Assembly: GCA_964384335.1 (NCBI GenBank)
Contig: CAYLKN010000001.1
Location: 1-64,000 of the forward strand
DNA from: JAUICS01 sp964384335
GTDB taxonomy: Bacteria; Pseudomonadota; Alphaproteobacteria; Micavibrionales; Micavibrionaceae
Reading direction: 5' to 3'
DNA length: 64,000 nt
Both the position numbers and the translations under genes were made by a program. Shown here piece by piece: positions 34,356 through 44,057 of this stretch (position 1 is its first letter; each line of letters starts with the position of its first letter). Under the pieces are notes generated by a model that worked only from the letters and a program-made list of their open reading frames with translations, made no database searches and was not told the DNA's origin.

Positions 34356-35447
34356 TTAACGGCCCTGGAAATTTCCAAGGTCTTCTCCGTGCCATTCACT
34401 GAAGTCAACCGGTGCCCATGAAGCTTTGCGGCCTTTTCGGCTTTTTGTCTTCCATTCCGCTTCAAGCATTTTGAGATTGATTGCGGCCTTGATTTCCCCA
34501 AAACGCGGAATAAAGGGCATGGGAAAAGGCAGAAACGGTGTTCCGCGATCGCTGAAGTAAAAAGACCTGCGCATGGTGCCGGATTTGGCCTGACCTCTTG
34601 AATGAAAACCGCTGGTATCGGCCATGACCAAAGTATTTGCAGGTACAGTAAATGTGGTCGGCTCCGGCAGATCAAGGGCGGCAAGTTCTTCACGGCTTAT
34701 CCGGAATGACCCTTTTTGTGTGTAACTGTCGTTATTGCCTGAGGCTTTCAGCGACATTTCATACTCCCACTGCGCTCTCTTTTCCGTGGCTTTGTGCGAT
34801 CCCTTAACGAAATGAAAAGGACCGTTTTCCATATGGACATCCTCAAGATAAAGCCATCCCTTGACTGTTGGCTGGAATGTATCGCTATGCAGATTTTTCT
34901 GAGGATCACTGTTTATATTGGTTTCAGAAGATCCTTTGGATGGCTTTACGCCATTATGTATGCTTTCAAAAAACATAAGCGGGCTTCTGTTACCGCTTCC
35001 GCATATTCTAAAAAGCCGCCTCAATTCCGGATGATCCGTAATTTCACTAAGCACCGGGTTGCGCTTTATAAGCTCCGCCGTAAGCGGGAGCCGCCGGGTG
35101 TAAGTGTCACCCTGGATACACTGCCATATATGTACCTTGCAGTAATTAAGTGCATTGCGAAGCGTTTTGAAAGAGGCTGCACTCAGAAAATTTTCAATAA
35201 CGCAGCATCCTTCAGCTTCGAACTGCGCGATTGCGGCCTTCGTTCTTGGTGTGGCGTTATCGTTCAAAAGTCTGGATTTTAGTATTGCAAGTCTTTGTTC
35301 CGCCAGTTTGTGTGCCAGAATGAAACGTTTTTTATGAAGGCCTTGCCGGTTTAACCAGGCGTTGCCGATAAATGAATTGTTCTGAAAAGATTTTGCGCCT
35401 GTTACAACTGTGAAAGGATCGAATATTCTTTTTAGGATAGCTGCCAT
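34356..35447 (-). CDS. Phytanoyl-CoA dioxygenase (PhyH)-family protein
   Basis: A 363-residue Fe(II)/2-oxoglutarate dioxygenase. The metal-binding H-x-D is in NLHSDTFQPTVKGWLYLEDV (His and Asp about 195-197), followed by GPFHFVKGSHK; the distal His is in ADTSGFHSRGQ and the 2-oxoglutarate Arg in TMRRSFYF. It is a complete jelly-roll enzyme. It lies 99 bases upstream of btaA in the same direction, so it may modify lipid or head group in the betaine-lipid pathway; that is inference. The ATG at 35447 is used; the frame is open to a TTG at 35477. The region before btaA has no obvious terminator. Confidence 0.85.
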   Translation of the reverse strand: MAAILKRIFDPFTVVTGAKSFQNNSFIGNAWLNRQGLHKKRFILAHKLAEQRLAILKSRLLNDNATPRTKAAIAQFEAEGCCVIENFLSAASFKTLRNALNYCKVHIWQCIQGDTYTRRLPLTAELIKRNPVLSEITDHPELRRLFRICGSGNRSPLMFFESIHNGVKPSKGSSETNINSDPQKNLHSDTFQPTVKGWLYLEDVHMENGPFHFVKGSHKATEKRAQWEYEMSLKASGNNDSYTQKGSFRISREELAALDLPEPTTFTVPANTLVMADTSGFHSRGQAKSGTMRRSFYFSDRGTPFLPFPMPFIPRFGEIKAAINLKMLEAEWKTKSRKGRKASWAPVDFSEWHGEDLGNFQGR

Positions 35448-35541
35448 TTCCAATTCAGACGCTCTTAATTTTATCAAATAATACTTATTAATTCAGAGTT
35501 GGCAAATACAGAGTTGAAAATACATAGTATCTATAAAAAAT

Positions 35542-38500
35542 ATGGTCATAACACGCCCTGTTTCAAATCAGGGAAACAGTCGGGAATTTAGCATTGACTT
35601 TTTCGTGTTTGTGGCAGATTTTCCACAATTAAGAAAATGGTTGCTGGTGCTTAAAGAAAAATTAAAAGAAGAAACTGAAATCCCGAAAATACTTTTCGGT
35701 GTGCCAGAGGGGTATGAGGGGCTCGTCCTGGCCCGCAAATCCCGCGAGTGTTCTGTTTACGGGGGAATTCACGTTCATATCTGTCTGGATGACACCGGAC
35801 TGTCCGGATTAAAAGAGTCGCTTTCTTTTTTTGCACCGGATTGCAAAGTCTGTGTGCTGCCTGCCTGGGACTGCCTGCCTTATGACCGGGTATCGCCAAA
35901 TAGTGAAATCGTTGCGCAAAGAATTGACGCTCTTGCAACTTTGATGAAATGGCGTGAAGAAAAATCGAAAAAACCCCGTGTTCTTTTGACCACTGTAAAC
36001 GCAGTTTTGCAGCGCGTAATTCCGCAGGCGTGTTTGCGCGACCTGAAACTGGATATTGTTCAGGGAGAAACCATTGCGCTTGAAAAATTACTGAATTTTC
36101 TGACTGCCAATGGGTATGCGCGCACGGATACAGTGCGAGAGGCCGGAGAATACGCAGTGCGAGGCGGCATTGTTGATTTGTTTCCGTCAGGAAACGAAAT
36201 GCCCGTACGTGTGGATTTGTTTGGGGATAATGTTGAGAGTCTGCGATATTTTGATCCGCTTTCACAGCGTTCACAGGAAAAAGTGGCGGGCTTTAGCCTG
36301 CGTCCTGCAACCGAATACGTGTTGAGCGAGGAGATGATTAACCGCTTCCGCTCAGCTTACCGTCAGCATTTCGGTGCAGTGAACATTCAGCAGGACCCTC
36401 TGTATGCCGCAGTTAGTGAAGGCCGGAAATACAACGGTATGGATCACTGGCTCCCGCTTTTCTATTCCGGAATGGAAACTGTTTTTGATTATGTTCCGGA
36501 GGCAAGCCTTTCCCTTGATTTTCATACGCTTAATGCGGCTGAGGAGCGTTTGAACCAGATTCAGGACTTTTACCAGGCCCGAAAAACGATGGAAACGGCA
36601 AGCCGTGAAAAATCAAAACAAAAAAAAGGAGAAGTCTTTTCAGGCGCGATATATCATCCTCTGGCACCGGATAGTTTGTACCTTGCAAAAAAAGAATGGG
36701 AACAATTGCTTTCACGGTTTGAGGCGGAGCAATTCTCGCCATTTTCAGGCCCGGAGCTTGAAAAATCACATTTTCAAACGGCCGGCGCTGTAAAAGGCCG
36801 GAATTTTGCAGATATCAGGGCTCTGCAGGATGGCGATGTGATCGGGGCTTTGAAAACGCATCTGCAAAACCTGATTATATCCGGAAAAAAATGCATTATT
36901 ACGGCCTATAGTAACGGGGCGCGCGAACGCCTTAAGGCACTTCTTGGAAGCGCCGGGATTGAAAATATCAAAATCTGCGATAACAACGAAGCTCTGAAAA
37001 ACCTTAAATACGGACAGATTGCCCTGATTGTTCTTGGACTTGAAACCGGATTTGTCAGTGATAATCTGGCCGTGCTTACTGAACAGGATATTCTGGGCGA
37101 CCGGCTTACCCGGCAGTCGAAAAAGAGAAGAAAGGCAGATCAGTTCCTTAAGGAAATTTCCTCGCTCAACCCCGGAGATCTGGTGGTGCATGTTGATCAC
37201 GGGATCGGGCGGTTCGAGAAACTGGAAACACTTAAGGCTGACAAGGTTCTGCATGATTTTTTGCAGATTATATACAATGGCGGTGACAAGCTTTATGTCC
37301 CGGTGGAAAACATAGATGTTCTGTCCCGTTTCGGTCATGATGAAGGCATTGTGCAACTGGACAGGCTCGGCGGAGCCGGTTGGCAGGCCCGCAAAGCCAA
37401 AGTGAAAAAAGATCTAATGCGCATGGCTGAAACTTTACTGGCTATTGCCGCTGACCGTCAGCTTAAGCATGGGGAAAAACTTCACGCCGATGAAAAGCTT
37501 TATCAGAAATTCGTTTCTCGGTTTCCGTATCCGGAAACGGAGGATCAGCAAAGAGCTATAGAAGAAACCCTGGAAAGCCTGAACAGCGGCAAGCCAATGG
37601 ACAGACTGATCTGCGGGGATGTCGGATTTGGAAAGACAGAGATCGCGTTAAGAGCCGCGTACGTTGCTGTGATGAGTGCTGTTCAGGTAGCTGTAATTGT
37701 TCCGACCACTCTTCTGGCAAGGCAGCATACCAAAACATTTAAAGATCGATTTGCCGGAACAGGTTTGCGGATTGAGCAGCTTTCCCGTCTGGTTCCAGCC
37801 AAAGAGCTTAAACAAATAAAAGATGGAATGGCGGACGGTAGTGTTAACATCGTTATAGGTACCCATGCGCTTCTTTCCAAGACTGTAAAGTTTGCATATC
37901 TCGGCCTTATGATCGTGGATGAGGAACAGAAATTCGGTGTGAAACAGAAAGAGCGTCTGAAAGAAATGAAAAGTGATGTTCATGTTCTGACAATGACGGC
38001 AACGCCTATACCCCGTACACTTCAGCTTTCTCTGACGGGGGTTAAGGAATTGAGCCTTATCGCAACCCCGCCTGTTGATCGTCTGGCGATCCGCACATTT
38101 GTTCTCCCGTTTGATCCGGTTGTTGTAAGAGAAGCCATATTGCGGGAATTTTACCGTGGCGGGCAGATTTTTTATGTATGTCCAAGAGTCAGTGATCTGA
38201 AGGATGTTGAGGCACGGCTGCATGAACTGGTTCCGGAAGTCAGAACGGTAACCGCGCATGGCCAGCTTGCGCCGACCGATCTGGAAGACAGGATGAACGC
38301 GTTTTATGACGGGCAGTATCATGTTCTTCTTGCGACTAACATTATTGAATCCGGTCTGGATATTCCAACCGCAAACACGATGATCATTCATCGCGCCGAT
38401 ATGTTTGGCCTGGCCCAGCTTTACCAGATACGCGGACGGATTGGCCGCTCGAAAGTACGGGCCTACGCCTATCTGACATATTCGCCTGACAAGGCGCTTA

Positions 38501-39180
38501 CGGCAAACGCCCAGAAACGCCTTGAGATTATGGAGACGCTTGATAATCTTGGAGCCGGGTTCCAGCTTGCAAGTCATGATATGGATATCAGGGGTGCCGG
38601 TAATGTACTTGGTGAAGAGCAGTCGGGGCACATTAAGGAAGTTGGTATTGAGCTTTACCAGCAAATGCTGGAAGATGCCGTGGCGGCGGCAAGGGAGGGC
38701 AGGGGCCTTGAACATGCCGAAACACAAAGCGAGGCATGGTCACCGCATATTAATCTCGGCAACTCCGTGCTGATACCGGAAGAGTATATTGAGGATCTGA
38801 ACATTCGCATGAGTCTTTACAGGCGCCTTGGCGATCTTAAGACAAAAGAGCATATTGAGGACTTTGCGGCGGAACTTATTGACCGTTTTGGTGAATATCC
38901 GCCGGAAGTTGATAACCTGATGCGTATTGTTGAAATAAAGCAGCTATGTTTAAAAGTCGGTATTGATAAAGTAGAGGCCGGACCGAAAGGCATAATTATA
39001 GGGTTTTTTAAGGATAATCCGCCAAATCTGCAGGGACTGGTGGAGTGGATGGCAAAACGTCAGGGGACTGTTACCCTGAGGGCCGATCAGAAACTGGCCA
39101 TCGTCAGGCACTGGGAAAAACCCATGCAGAGGGTAAGGGGAGTTCATTCCCTGATTCGTGAATTGGCTGAATTACAATAG
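35542..39180 (+). CDS. mfd: Transcription-repair coupling factor Mfd
   Basis: A 1212-residue translocase that removes stalled RNA polymerase and recruits UvrA. The UvrB-like domain covers about 40-400. The CarD-like RNA polymerase-interacting domain starts near residue 543 (PGDLVVHVDHGIGRF). The helicase core has Walker A GDVGFGKTE near 690, the DEEQKFG motif II near 792 and the TATPIPRT motif III after it; the C-terminal TRCF domain ends the protein. The first about 40 residues exceed the usual start, and no ribosome binding site is seen at 35542, so a later GTG or TTG may be the real start. rnd follows with 8 bases between. Confidence 0.97.
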   Translation: MVITRPVSNQGNSREFSIDFFVFVADFPQLRKWLLVLKEKLKEETEIPKILFGVPEGYEGLVLARKSRECSVYGGIHVHICLDDTGLSGLKESLSFFAPDCKVCVLPAWDCLPYDRVSPNSEIVAQRIDALATLMKWREEKSKKPRVLLTTVNAVLQRVIPQACLRDLKLDIVQGETIALEKLLNFLTANGYARTDTVREAGEYAVRGGIVDLFPSGNEMPVRVDLFGDNVESLRYFDPLSQRSQEKVAGFSLRPATEYVLSEEMINRFRSAYRQHFGAVNIQQDPLYAAVSEGRKYNGMDHWLPLFYSGMETVFDYVPEASLSLDFHTLNAAEERLNQIQDFYQARKTMETASREKSKQKKGEVFSGAIYHPLAPDSLYLAKKEWEQLLSRFEAEQFSPFSGPELEKSHFQTAGAVKGRNFADIRALQDGDVIGALKTHLQNLIISGKKCIITAYSNGARERLKALLGSAGIENIKICDNNEALKNLKYGQIALIVLGLETGFVSDNLAVLTEQDILGDRLTRQSKKRRKADQFLKEISSLNPGDLVVHVDHGIGRFEKLETLKADKVLHDFLQIIYNGGDKLYVPVENIDVLSRFGHDEGIVQLDRLGGAGWQARKAKVKKDLMRMAETLLAIAADRQLKHGEKLHADEKLYQKFVSRFPYPETEDQQRAIEETLESLNSGKPMDRLICGDVGFGKTEIALRAAYVAVMSAVQVAVIVPTTLLARQHTKTFKDRFAGTGLRIEQLSRLVPAKELKQIKDGMADGSVNIVIGTHALLSKTVKFAYLGLMIVDEEQKFGVKQKERLKEMKSDVHVLTMTATPIPRTLQLSLTGVKELSLIATPPVDRLAIRTFVLPFDPVVVREAILREFYRGGQIFYVCPRVSDLKDVEARLHELVPEVRTVTAHGQLAPTDLEDRMNAFYDGQYHVLLATNIIESGLDIPTANTMIIHRADMFGLAQLYQIRGRIGRSKVRAYAYLTYSPDKALTANAQKRLEIMETLDNLGAGFQLASHDMDIRGAGNVLGEEQSGHIKEVGIELYQQMLEDAVAAAREGRGLEHAETQSEAWSPHINLGNSVLIPEEYIEDLNIRMSLYRRLGDLKTKEHIEDFAAELIDRFGEYPPEVDNLMRIVEIKQLCLKVGIDKVEAGPKGIIIGFFKDNPPNLQGLVEWMAKRQGTVTLRADQKLAIVRHWEKPMQRVRGVHSLIRELAELQ

Positions 39181-39188
39181 AAATTATT

Positions 39189-40358
39189 ATGACTTATATA
39201 ATTACACAGAAAGACTTAAACACATACTGCAGGGAAGCGGCAGGGCAAAAAACACTTTTTCTGGATACGGAGTTTGTAAGGGACAAAACGTATTATCCCC
39301 AGCTCTGCCTGATACAGATTTCAACGGAAAATCAGGATGCGGTCGCAATTGATCCGATAACAACCGATCTTGACTGGACGCCTTTATATGATCTTCTTGC
39401 CCTTGAGAGCCTTACCAAGGTTTTTCATGCGGGGCGTCAGGACATCGAAATTATTTATAATTTGACAGGACAGGTTCCGAAGCCTGTTTTCGATACCCAA
39501 ATTGCGGCCATGGTCTGCGGATACGGGGAATCCGTTGCGTACCTTACGCTTGCCGCCGATATTTGCGGCGTTAAAATCGATAAAACAAGCCAATTCATGG
39601 ACTGGTCACATCGGCCATTAACGGATAGTCAAATTCAGTATGCCCTGAATGACGTTGTTTATCTTCGTGATATCTATGCAAAGCTTGTGGAGCTTATGCG
39701 GGCGGATGGGCGTGAAGAATGGATAAGAGAAGAGATGGAGGCTTTGACCGATGAAAAGAATTACGTGATCGACCCTGAAAACAAGTGGCAGCGTCTAAAA
39801 TTGAAGGTTCAGAAACCGCATAATCTGCAGGCCGCCAGATTACTATGCGCGTGGAGGGAGAGGGAGGCGCAAAAACGTGATGTTCCCAAAACAAGGGTTC
39901 TCAGAGATGAGATTATTGTTCAGATTGCAACGCACCTGCCTAAAGGGGAAAAAGACTTAAGCAAGATACGTGGTTTTCCTTTACAAAGTAAATATCTGGT
40001 CCGAACAGTCATAGATCTGTCGGAGGAAGCCAGAAAAACGCCGCCCCAGGAATGCCCGAAGGTCGAACCCCGTATTTCGCTTGACAATGATGACAAGGCA
40101 ACTTTTGAAATGCTTAAAATGTTACTTCGGATACAGTCATCTGAATACAATGTTGCGCCGCGCCTGATTGCATCCACCGAGGATCTGGAAATTCTGTCGC
40201 GGCCGGAAGGCACCGAAAACAAGGTTGATGTTCCGGCCCTGATGGGTTGGCGCAACAATATTTTCGGCCGGTATGTTAAGGCGCTTAAAGAAGGTTCCCT
40301 GGGGCTTTATCTGCAAAATGGAGCACTTGCAAAAAAAGAAATCAAGGAAACAGGCTGA
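39189..40358 (+). CDS. rnd: Ribonuclease D
   Basis: A 389-residue 3'-5' exoribonuclease for tRNA and stable RNA 3'-end trimming. DEDDy exonuclease residues: Asp and Glu in FLDTEFVRD (about 21), Asp in VFHAGRQDIEII (about 80), and the Tyr-x3-Asp of YALNDVVYLRDIY (about 150). An HRDC domain follows (about 205-285: LRDEIIVQIATHLPK region). It is 8 bases after mfd and probably co-transcribed. Length and domain order are normal. Confidence 0.95.
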   Translation: MTYIITQKDLNTYCREAAGQKTLFLDTEFVRDKTYYPQLCLIQISTENQDAVAIDPITTDLDWTPLYDLLALESLTKVFHAGRQDIEIIYNLTGQVPKPVFDTQIAAMVCGYGESVAYLTLAADICGVKIDKTSQFMDWSHRPLTDSQIQYALNDVVYLRDIYAKLVELMRADGREEWIREEMEALTDEKNYVIDPENKWQRLKLKVQKPHNLQAARLLCAWREREAQKRDVPKTRVLRDEIIVQIATHLPKGEKDLSKIRGFPLQSKYLVRTVIDLSEEARKTPPQECPKVEPRISLDNDDKATFEMLKMLLRIQSSEYNVAPRLIASTEDLEILSRPEGTENKVDVPALMGWRNNIFGRYVKALKEGSLGLYLQNGALAKKEIKETG

Positions 40359-40400
40359 TTTGCCCTTTGGCAAAACTATATTTTCAATTAAAATAAAAAT

Positions 40401-40898
40401 ATGACCAAAATTCTTTATACAATAAGGCATGCCCAGGCTGAAAACGGCGCAGATATAAAAGATTTTGACCGCAAACTTACCTCTGACGGGGAGCAGCAGG
40501 CCCGTGATCTTGGAAAACACATGACTGAGAAATCCTATAATCCCGGAGTGTTTCTTGTCTCATCCGCTGCGCGGACACAGGGAACTTTTTTCTGTCTTGG
40601 AATAGGTGAACAGCAGATTGTTAAGGAAAATTTCTATGACGGCACGGCGGGAGATTATCTGGAAGAAATAAAAACCATCGCCGACGATAAGGATGAAGCG
40701 GCTGTAATCGGTCATAACCCCAGTATTAGCGACCTTACCCGTTTTCTTGTTGAAAAGGGCGCAGATGAGGCGCGCCTCATGATAATGAGCGGATTTAAAA
40801 AAGGAATGATGGTTGCGGTGAAATTTGATACCGACCACTGGGCCGAAATTGGCGCGGTTAAAGGGAACGCATTTGATGTTTTTGTACCGCAGGAATAA
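40401..40898 (+). CDS. SixA-like histidine phosphatase
   Basis: A 165-residue phosphohistidine phosphatase of the RHG family. The phospho-acceptor His is in YTIRHAQAENGA (about 9, RHA in place of RHG), the second His is in VIGHNPSISDL (about 105). The size and FDRKLTSDGEQQARDLG block match the SixA branch. It may act on phosphorelay histidine-phosphotransfer proteins or small phospho-substrates; nothing nearby decides which. It follows rnd by 42 bases. Confidence 0.9.
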   Translation: MTKILYTIRHAQAENGADIKDFDRKLTSDGEQQARDLGKHMTEKSYNPGVFLVSSAARTQGTFFCLGIGEQQIVKENFYDGTAGDYLEEIKTIADDKDEAAVIGHNPSISDLTRFLVEKGADEARLMIMSGFKKGMMVAVKFDTDHWAEIGAVKGNAFDVFVPQE

Positions 40899-40934
40899 CT
40901 GAGACTATTCATTCATGCTTGCGGATTGTGTCAT

Positions 40935-41675
40935 TCAGTTTCCACTATAAATTTCCGGCCCTGAATTAGAACCAAAAGCATTTGTGTATCCGGTGTTAAG
41001 CAAAATCCGGCGCATGGTACTGATCGTCACGGGTTTTTTTTCTGATAAGGCAACCTTGTCCCCTTTCTCAACAAGATCATGAACTGCCGCAAAAGAACGT
41101 TCCATGCGCGGCAGAACGTATTTCATAACTGATTCGTCAATCATAATCTGCCTGTCCTGAAAAAGTTTGATCATAAGGGCTGCCAGGACGGAATCGTCCG
41201 GTTCCCGGATGGACGCAAGCGGTGCGGCACGCAGGCGCGAGGCCAGGTCGGGTATGGCAAAATCAGCCTGTTTCGGTGTCATGCGCATGGTCATCAGGCA
41301 GGCGCCCTGCTCCTCCTTCAACGCATTGAAAAGATGAAACAGTGTTTTTTCCGCATTCTCATCCCCGATCCATGGGTCAACCGGATCGAGAACAAGATAT
41401 TTTCCGTTTTCCGCAATGATGTTTGTGGCGCTCTGCTCGGCAAGATTTTCGGTATTGACTTTTTTTGCGCCGGAACGTGATTGCCAAACTGCGGCAAGAT
41501 GTGTTTTTCCGCATGCGGCCGCCCCCTGTAAAATAAGAACAGGTGCGCCCCATTCCGGCCATCTGTCAATCAGGGCCACGGCCATATGATTGCAGGGTGC
41601 GACAAAAAAATCCTCCCTGCCCATTGCAGGACGGTGCCTTAGGTCAAGCGGCATTTGCCGCGCATGCTCCGTCAT
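40935..41675 (-). CDS. hdaA: HdaA, DnaA-homologous replication regulator
   Basis: A 246-residue AAA+ protein homologous to the DnaA ATPase domain. The Walker A motif is LILQGAAACGKTHLAAVW (about 48-63), and the Walker B and sensor region is KYLVLDPVDPWIG. The N-terminus holds MPLDLRHRPAM, which is the beta-clamp-binding (QxxL-like) segment of Hda proteins. It should stimulate ATP hydrolysis by DnaA at the sliding clamp to prevent over-initiation. It lies 25 bases after a PerM-like gene, an order typical of this class. Confidence 0.93.
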   Translation of the reverse strand: MTEHARQMPLDLRHRPAMGREDFFVAPCNHMAVALIDRWPEWGAPVLILQGAAACGKTHLAAVWQSRSGAKKVNTENLAEQSATNIIAENGKYLVLDPVDPWIGDENAEKTLFHLFNALKEEQGACLMTMRMTPKQADFAIPDLASRLRAAPLASIREPDDSVLAALMIKLFQDRQIMIDESVMKYVLPRMERSFAAVHDLVEKGDKVALSEKKPVTISTMRRILLNTGYTNAFGSNSGPEIYSGN

Positions 41676-41700
41676 TGTGGTTTTCCCGGTTTCGTTAATC

Positions 41701-42780
41701 TTACTGCTGCTGGGTGCTATAATAGCTGCTTTGCTTGTACTGCGAAAGGGCGAACCCGGTTAAGACGCTTATTATTGCCGCAACGGGAACGGATAACAGC
41801 ATTCCTGTAATACCGAAAACGGCACCGCCGGCCATAAGGGAAAATAAAATCCATAAGGGATGCAGGCCAACCTTGTCTCCGATAATCTTTGGCGTGAGAA
41901 CATTGCCTTCGACAAACTGACCAATGGCGAATATACCCGCAATCAATAACGTGAAAAGGATGTCGTATGTCTGGAACCATGCGACTATGGCACCCGCCAG
42001 CATTCCGGACAGTGACCCGATAAGCGGAATAATGGAAAGAATTCCTGCGCCAAGCCCCAGTAAAAGCGCGAATTCAAGTCCTGCCAGCTTTAATGCCACG
42101 GTATAAACAATAGCCAGTATCAGGGCGATGATAAGTTGGCCGCGGATAAACCCTGAAATCTTTGTGTCGATCGACTGAACAAGGCCACTTACGGTTTCAT
42201 ATTGATTACGGGGTATTACGGATTTAAACCACTTCAGAATTCTTGGCCATTCCATCATCATAAAAAACGTTACAAAAGGGGTTATCACGATCAGGGAAAT
42301 AAAGTTTACGAGGATAAAACCCCCGCTGACAAATTCCTTCAAGACGGTTTGGGTGAATTGTATGATATTACCAGATGTGTTCTGTAATGCCTGTTTCAGG
42401 AAATCTCCGTTTGAGTCCTGCATATTATCCTGCAAAATCCGTCGCACAGGTTCGGCCGCATTCAGAATTTCCTTAACGTAAGCCGGTACCTTGTTTGCAA
42501 ATGTAATCAGGTCATCAATAACAAGTGGGATTAACATGACAAACGCACCCGCAAGAGACAAAACAAAGGCCAGTGTGAGCAGAACGGAAGCCGCAATCCT
42601 GTTCAGGTGTATTTTTTCAAGAGCCTTTACAACAGGATTCAGGATATATGCGATAATCGCACCCAGAATAAAGGGTGTCAGAATGCTTTGGAAAAGCCAT
42701 ATAAATCCGGTAATCAGAAGCGCGCTGACTATCCAGAATCCAAATCTGCGTGCGATTGTAAGTGTTTCTTTTTCAGACAT
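41701..42780 (-). CDS. AI-2E/PerM-family membrane protein
   Basis: A 359-residue polytopic membrane protein with about eight helices, of the AI-2E family permease group (PerM). Diagnostic parts are the N-terminal helix pair with ILTPFILGAIIAYILNPVVKALE, the long middle extra-membrane segment (about 75-160) and the C-terminal LVGLHPLWILFSLMAGGAVFGITGMLLSVPVAAI. Substrate is unknown in most members. It belongs to the DUF2066-perM-hdaA run and lies 8 bases after the DUF2066 stop. Confidence 0.92.
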   Translation of the reverse strand: MSEKETLTIARRFGFWIVSALLITGFIWLFQSILTPFILGAIIAYILNPVVKALEKIHLNRIAASVLLTLAFVLSLAGAFVMLIPLVIDDLITFANKVPAYVKEILNAAEPVRRILQDNMQDSNGDFLKQALQNTSGNIIQFTQTVLKEFVSGGFILVNFISLIVITPFVTFFMMMEWPRILKWFKSVIPRNQYETVSGLVQSIDTKISGFIRGQLIIALILAIVYTVALKLAGLEFALLLGLGAGILSIIPLIGSLSGMLAGAIVAWFQTYDILFTLLIAGIFAIGQFVEGNVLTPKIIGDKVGLHPLWILFSLMAGGAVFGITGMLLSVPVAAIISVLTGFALSQYKQSSYYSTQQQ

Positions 42781-42788
42781 TTGCTGTT

Positions 42789-43994
42789 CTACCTGTTAAA
42801 CGACCGGAAACGTTCCAGATAAAGCTCGTACACAAGCGGCACGTTATTGATGTTTCCGGAGATATTTCCCTGATTGCCGGCGTTATCAAAACCGGTCATA
42901 TTCATCCGTGGCTGACTGAGAATTATGTTTTCTTGTGCCAGGGCGAGGCGTAGACGCCTTTCGCTTCCCTGAAAGGAGAGTTTCACAAGGGCGAAGTCCG
43001 GGTTTATGGATCTGTACTCAATTCCCGTAACACCTTGCACGCTTTCTATTGCCTGTTTTGTTGTAAGCCATTGTTCAAGGCTTCTGTAATACACGTTGAC
43101 GAGGAGGTGATTTTTTTCATCCGGTCTGACAACGGTCTGATTTTTCCAGTACTGCTGGAGAACTTCATAGACCGCCTTGACACCTTTCTGCAGGAGAGAG
43201 TCGAGTGTTTCTGCAGGTGCTGGTTCCACGGCAAGCCGCGTCACAAATTCCGGCTCGGGTCTGTCCGTCCGGTATATGAAGATAACCAGCGGATATTCGG
43301 CAGTGCTTGTCGGTGGAAGGCTGTTTTCACCAGGCATGGCGGCGATAGCTAAAATCGCCTCTCCTGCGCCGTAACGATTAACAAGCAAGTCAAGTGCCGG
43401 TTTCTCGTAATTCAAAGGCTGCTGATCGTTCAGGCTTTGAATATCCTCTAAATCACCAATCGGAGTGATAACCGGGACGAGGCCCCCTTGTTGATCGGTC
43501 TCTCTCCAGGCCGAAAGCCATGGATTAAAACGGTCCCACAACAGAATCTGGTTTTCAGTCTGGTAATACGGTAAAACCAGTATGGGTTTGCTTGCGACAT
43601 CTGTATATTGTAAACCGGTTCTTTCAAGATAGTTACGTATCGCGTCCTCTTTAAAACGAAAAGTGAAGCTGGCTTTATATCTCACGGATGAGAGCTGCTC
43701 CCGGTTTATTTCAAAGTTGCGAATGAGGTTCTGCAATACCTGAGGTTCGGGAACCGCAATATTTTCGCCTGAAGCATTGGGCAAAAGTTTGCCCGCAAGC
43801 CTGACAAAGGCCTCTTCCTGTGCCAGGATGAAGGCTTTGTCTCTGGCTTCGGCGGCGCTTTCCGCCGTGACGTCAACGTCAATGTCCCGCACTGTGAAAA
43901 CATGGTTTTCCTGCGCAAGGGCCTGCGGGCTTGCTGCTGCAATAAAAAGGCAAATAATCAGAGATATGTTTAAAATACGGAAAAATACTGTCAC
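42789..43994 (-). CDS. DUF2066-domain exported protein
   Basis: A 401-residue protein when started at the GTG at 43994, which gives a good signal peptide (hydrophobic about 6-21, ending PQALAQ). The mature part has the DUF2066 features VTAESAAEARDKAFILAQEEAFVRL and SVRYKASFTFRF. Function unknown; it is the first gene of a run with perM and hdaA, as in many alphaproteobacteria, and is divergent from purM across a 63-base gap. The frame is open 76 codons further upstream, but that would run antisense through the purM start. Start therefore moderately sure. Confidence 0.85.
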   Translation of the reverse strand: MTVFFRILNISLIICLFIAAASPQALAQENHVFTVRDIDVDVTAESAAEARDKAFILAQEEAFVRLAGKLLPNASGENIAVPEPQVLQNLIRNFEINREQLSSVRYKASFTFRFKEDAIRNYLERTGLQYTDVASKPILVLPYYQTENQILLWDRFNPWLSAWRETDQQGGLVPVITPIGDLEDIQSLNDQQPLNYEKPALDLLVNRYGAGEAILAIAAMPGENSLPPTSTAEYPLVIFIYRTDRPEPEFVTRLAVEPAPAETLDSLLQKGVKAVYEVLQQYWKNQTVVRPDEKNHLLVNVYYRSLEQWLTTKQAIESVQGVTGIEYRSINPDFALVKLSFQGSERRLRLALAQENIILSQPRMNMTGFDNAGNQGNISGNINNVPLVYELYLERFRSFNR

Positions 43995-44057
43995 GATAAA
44001 AACCCGTTGTTTGAAATCTGCAATTTCTTTATAACGGGCATTGTAAGGAGATGCAAA

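Noticed and set aside
37648..38727. Minus-strand frame of 359 codons inside mfd
   Set aside because: Mfd is unmistakable on the plus strand; the antisense protein is Cys/His/Arg-rich with no motif.
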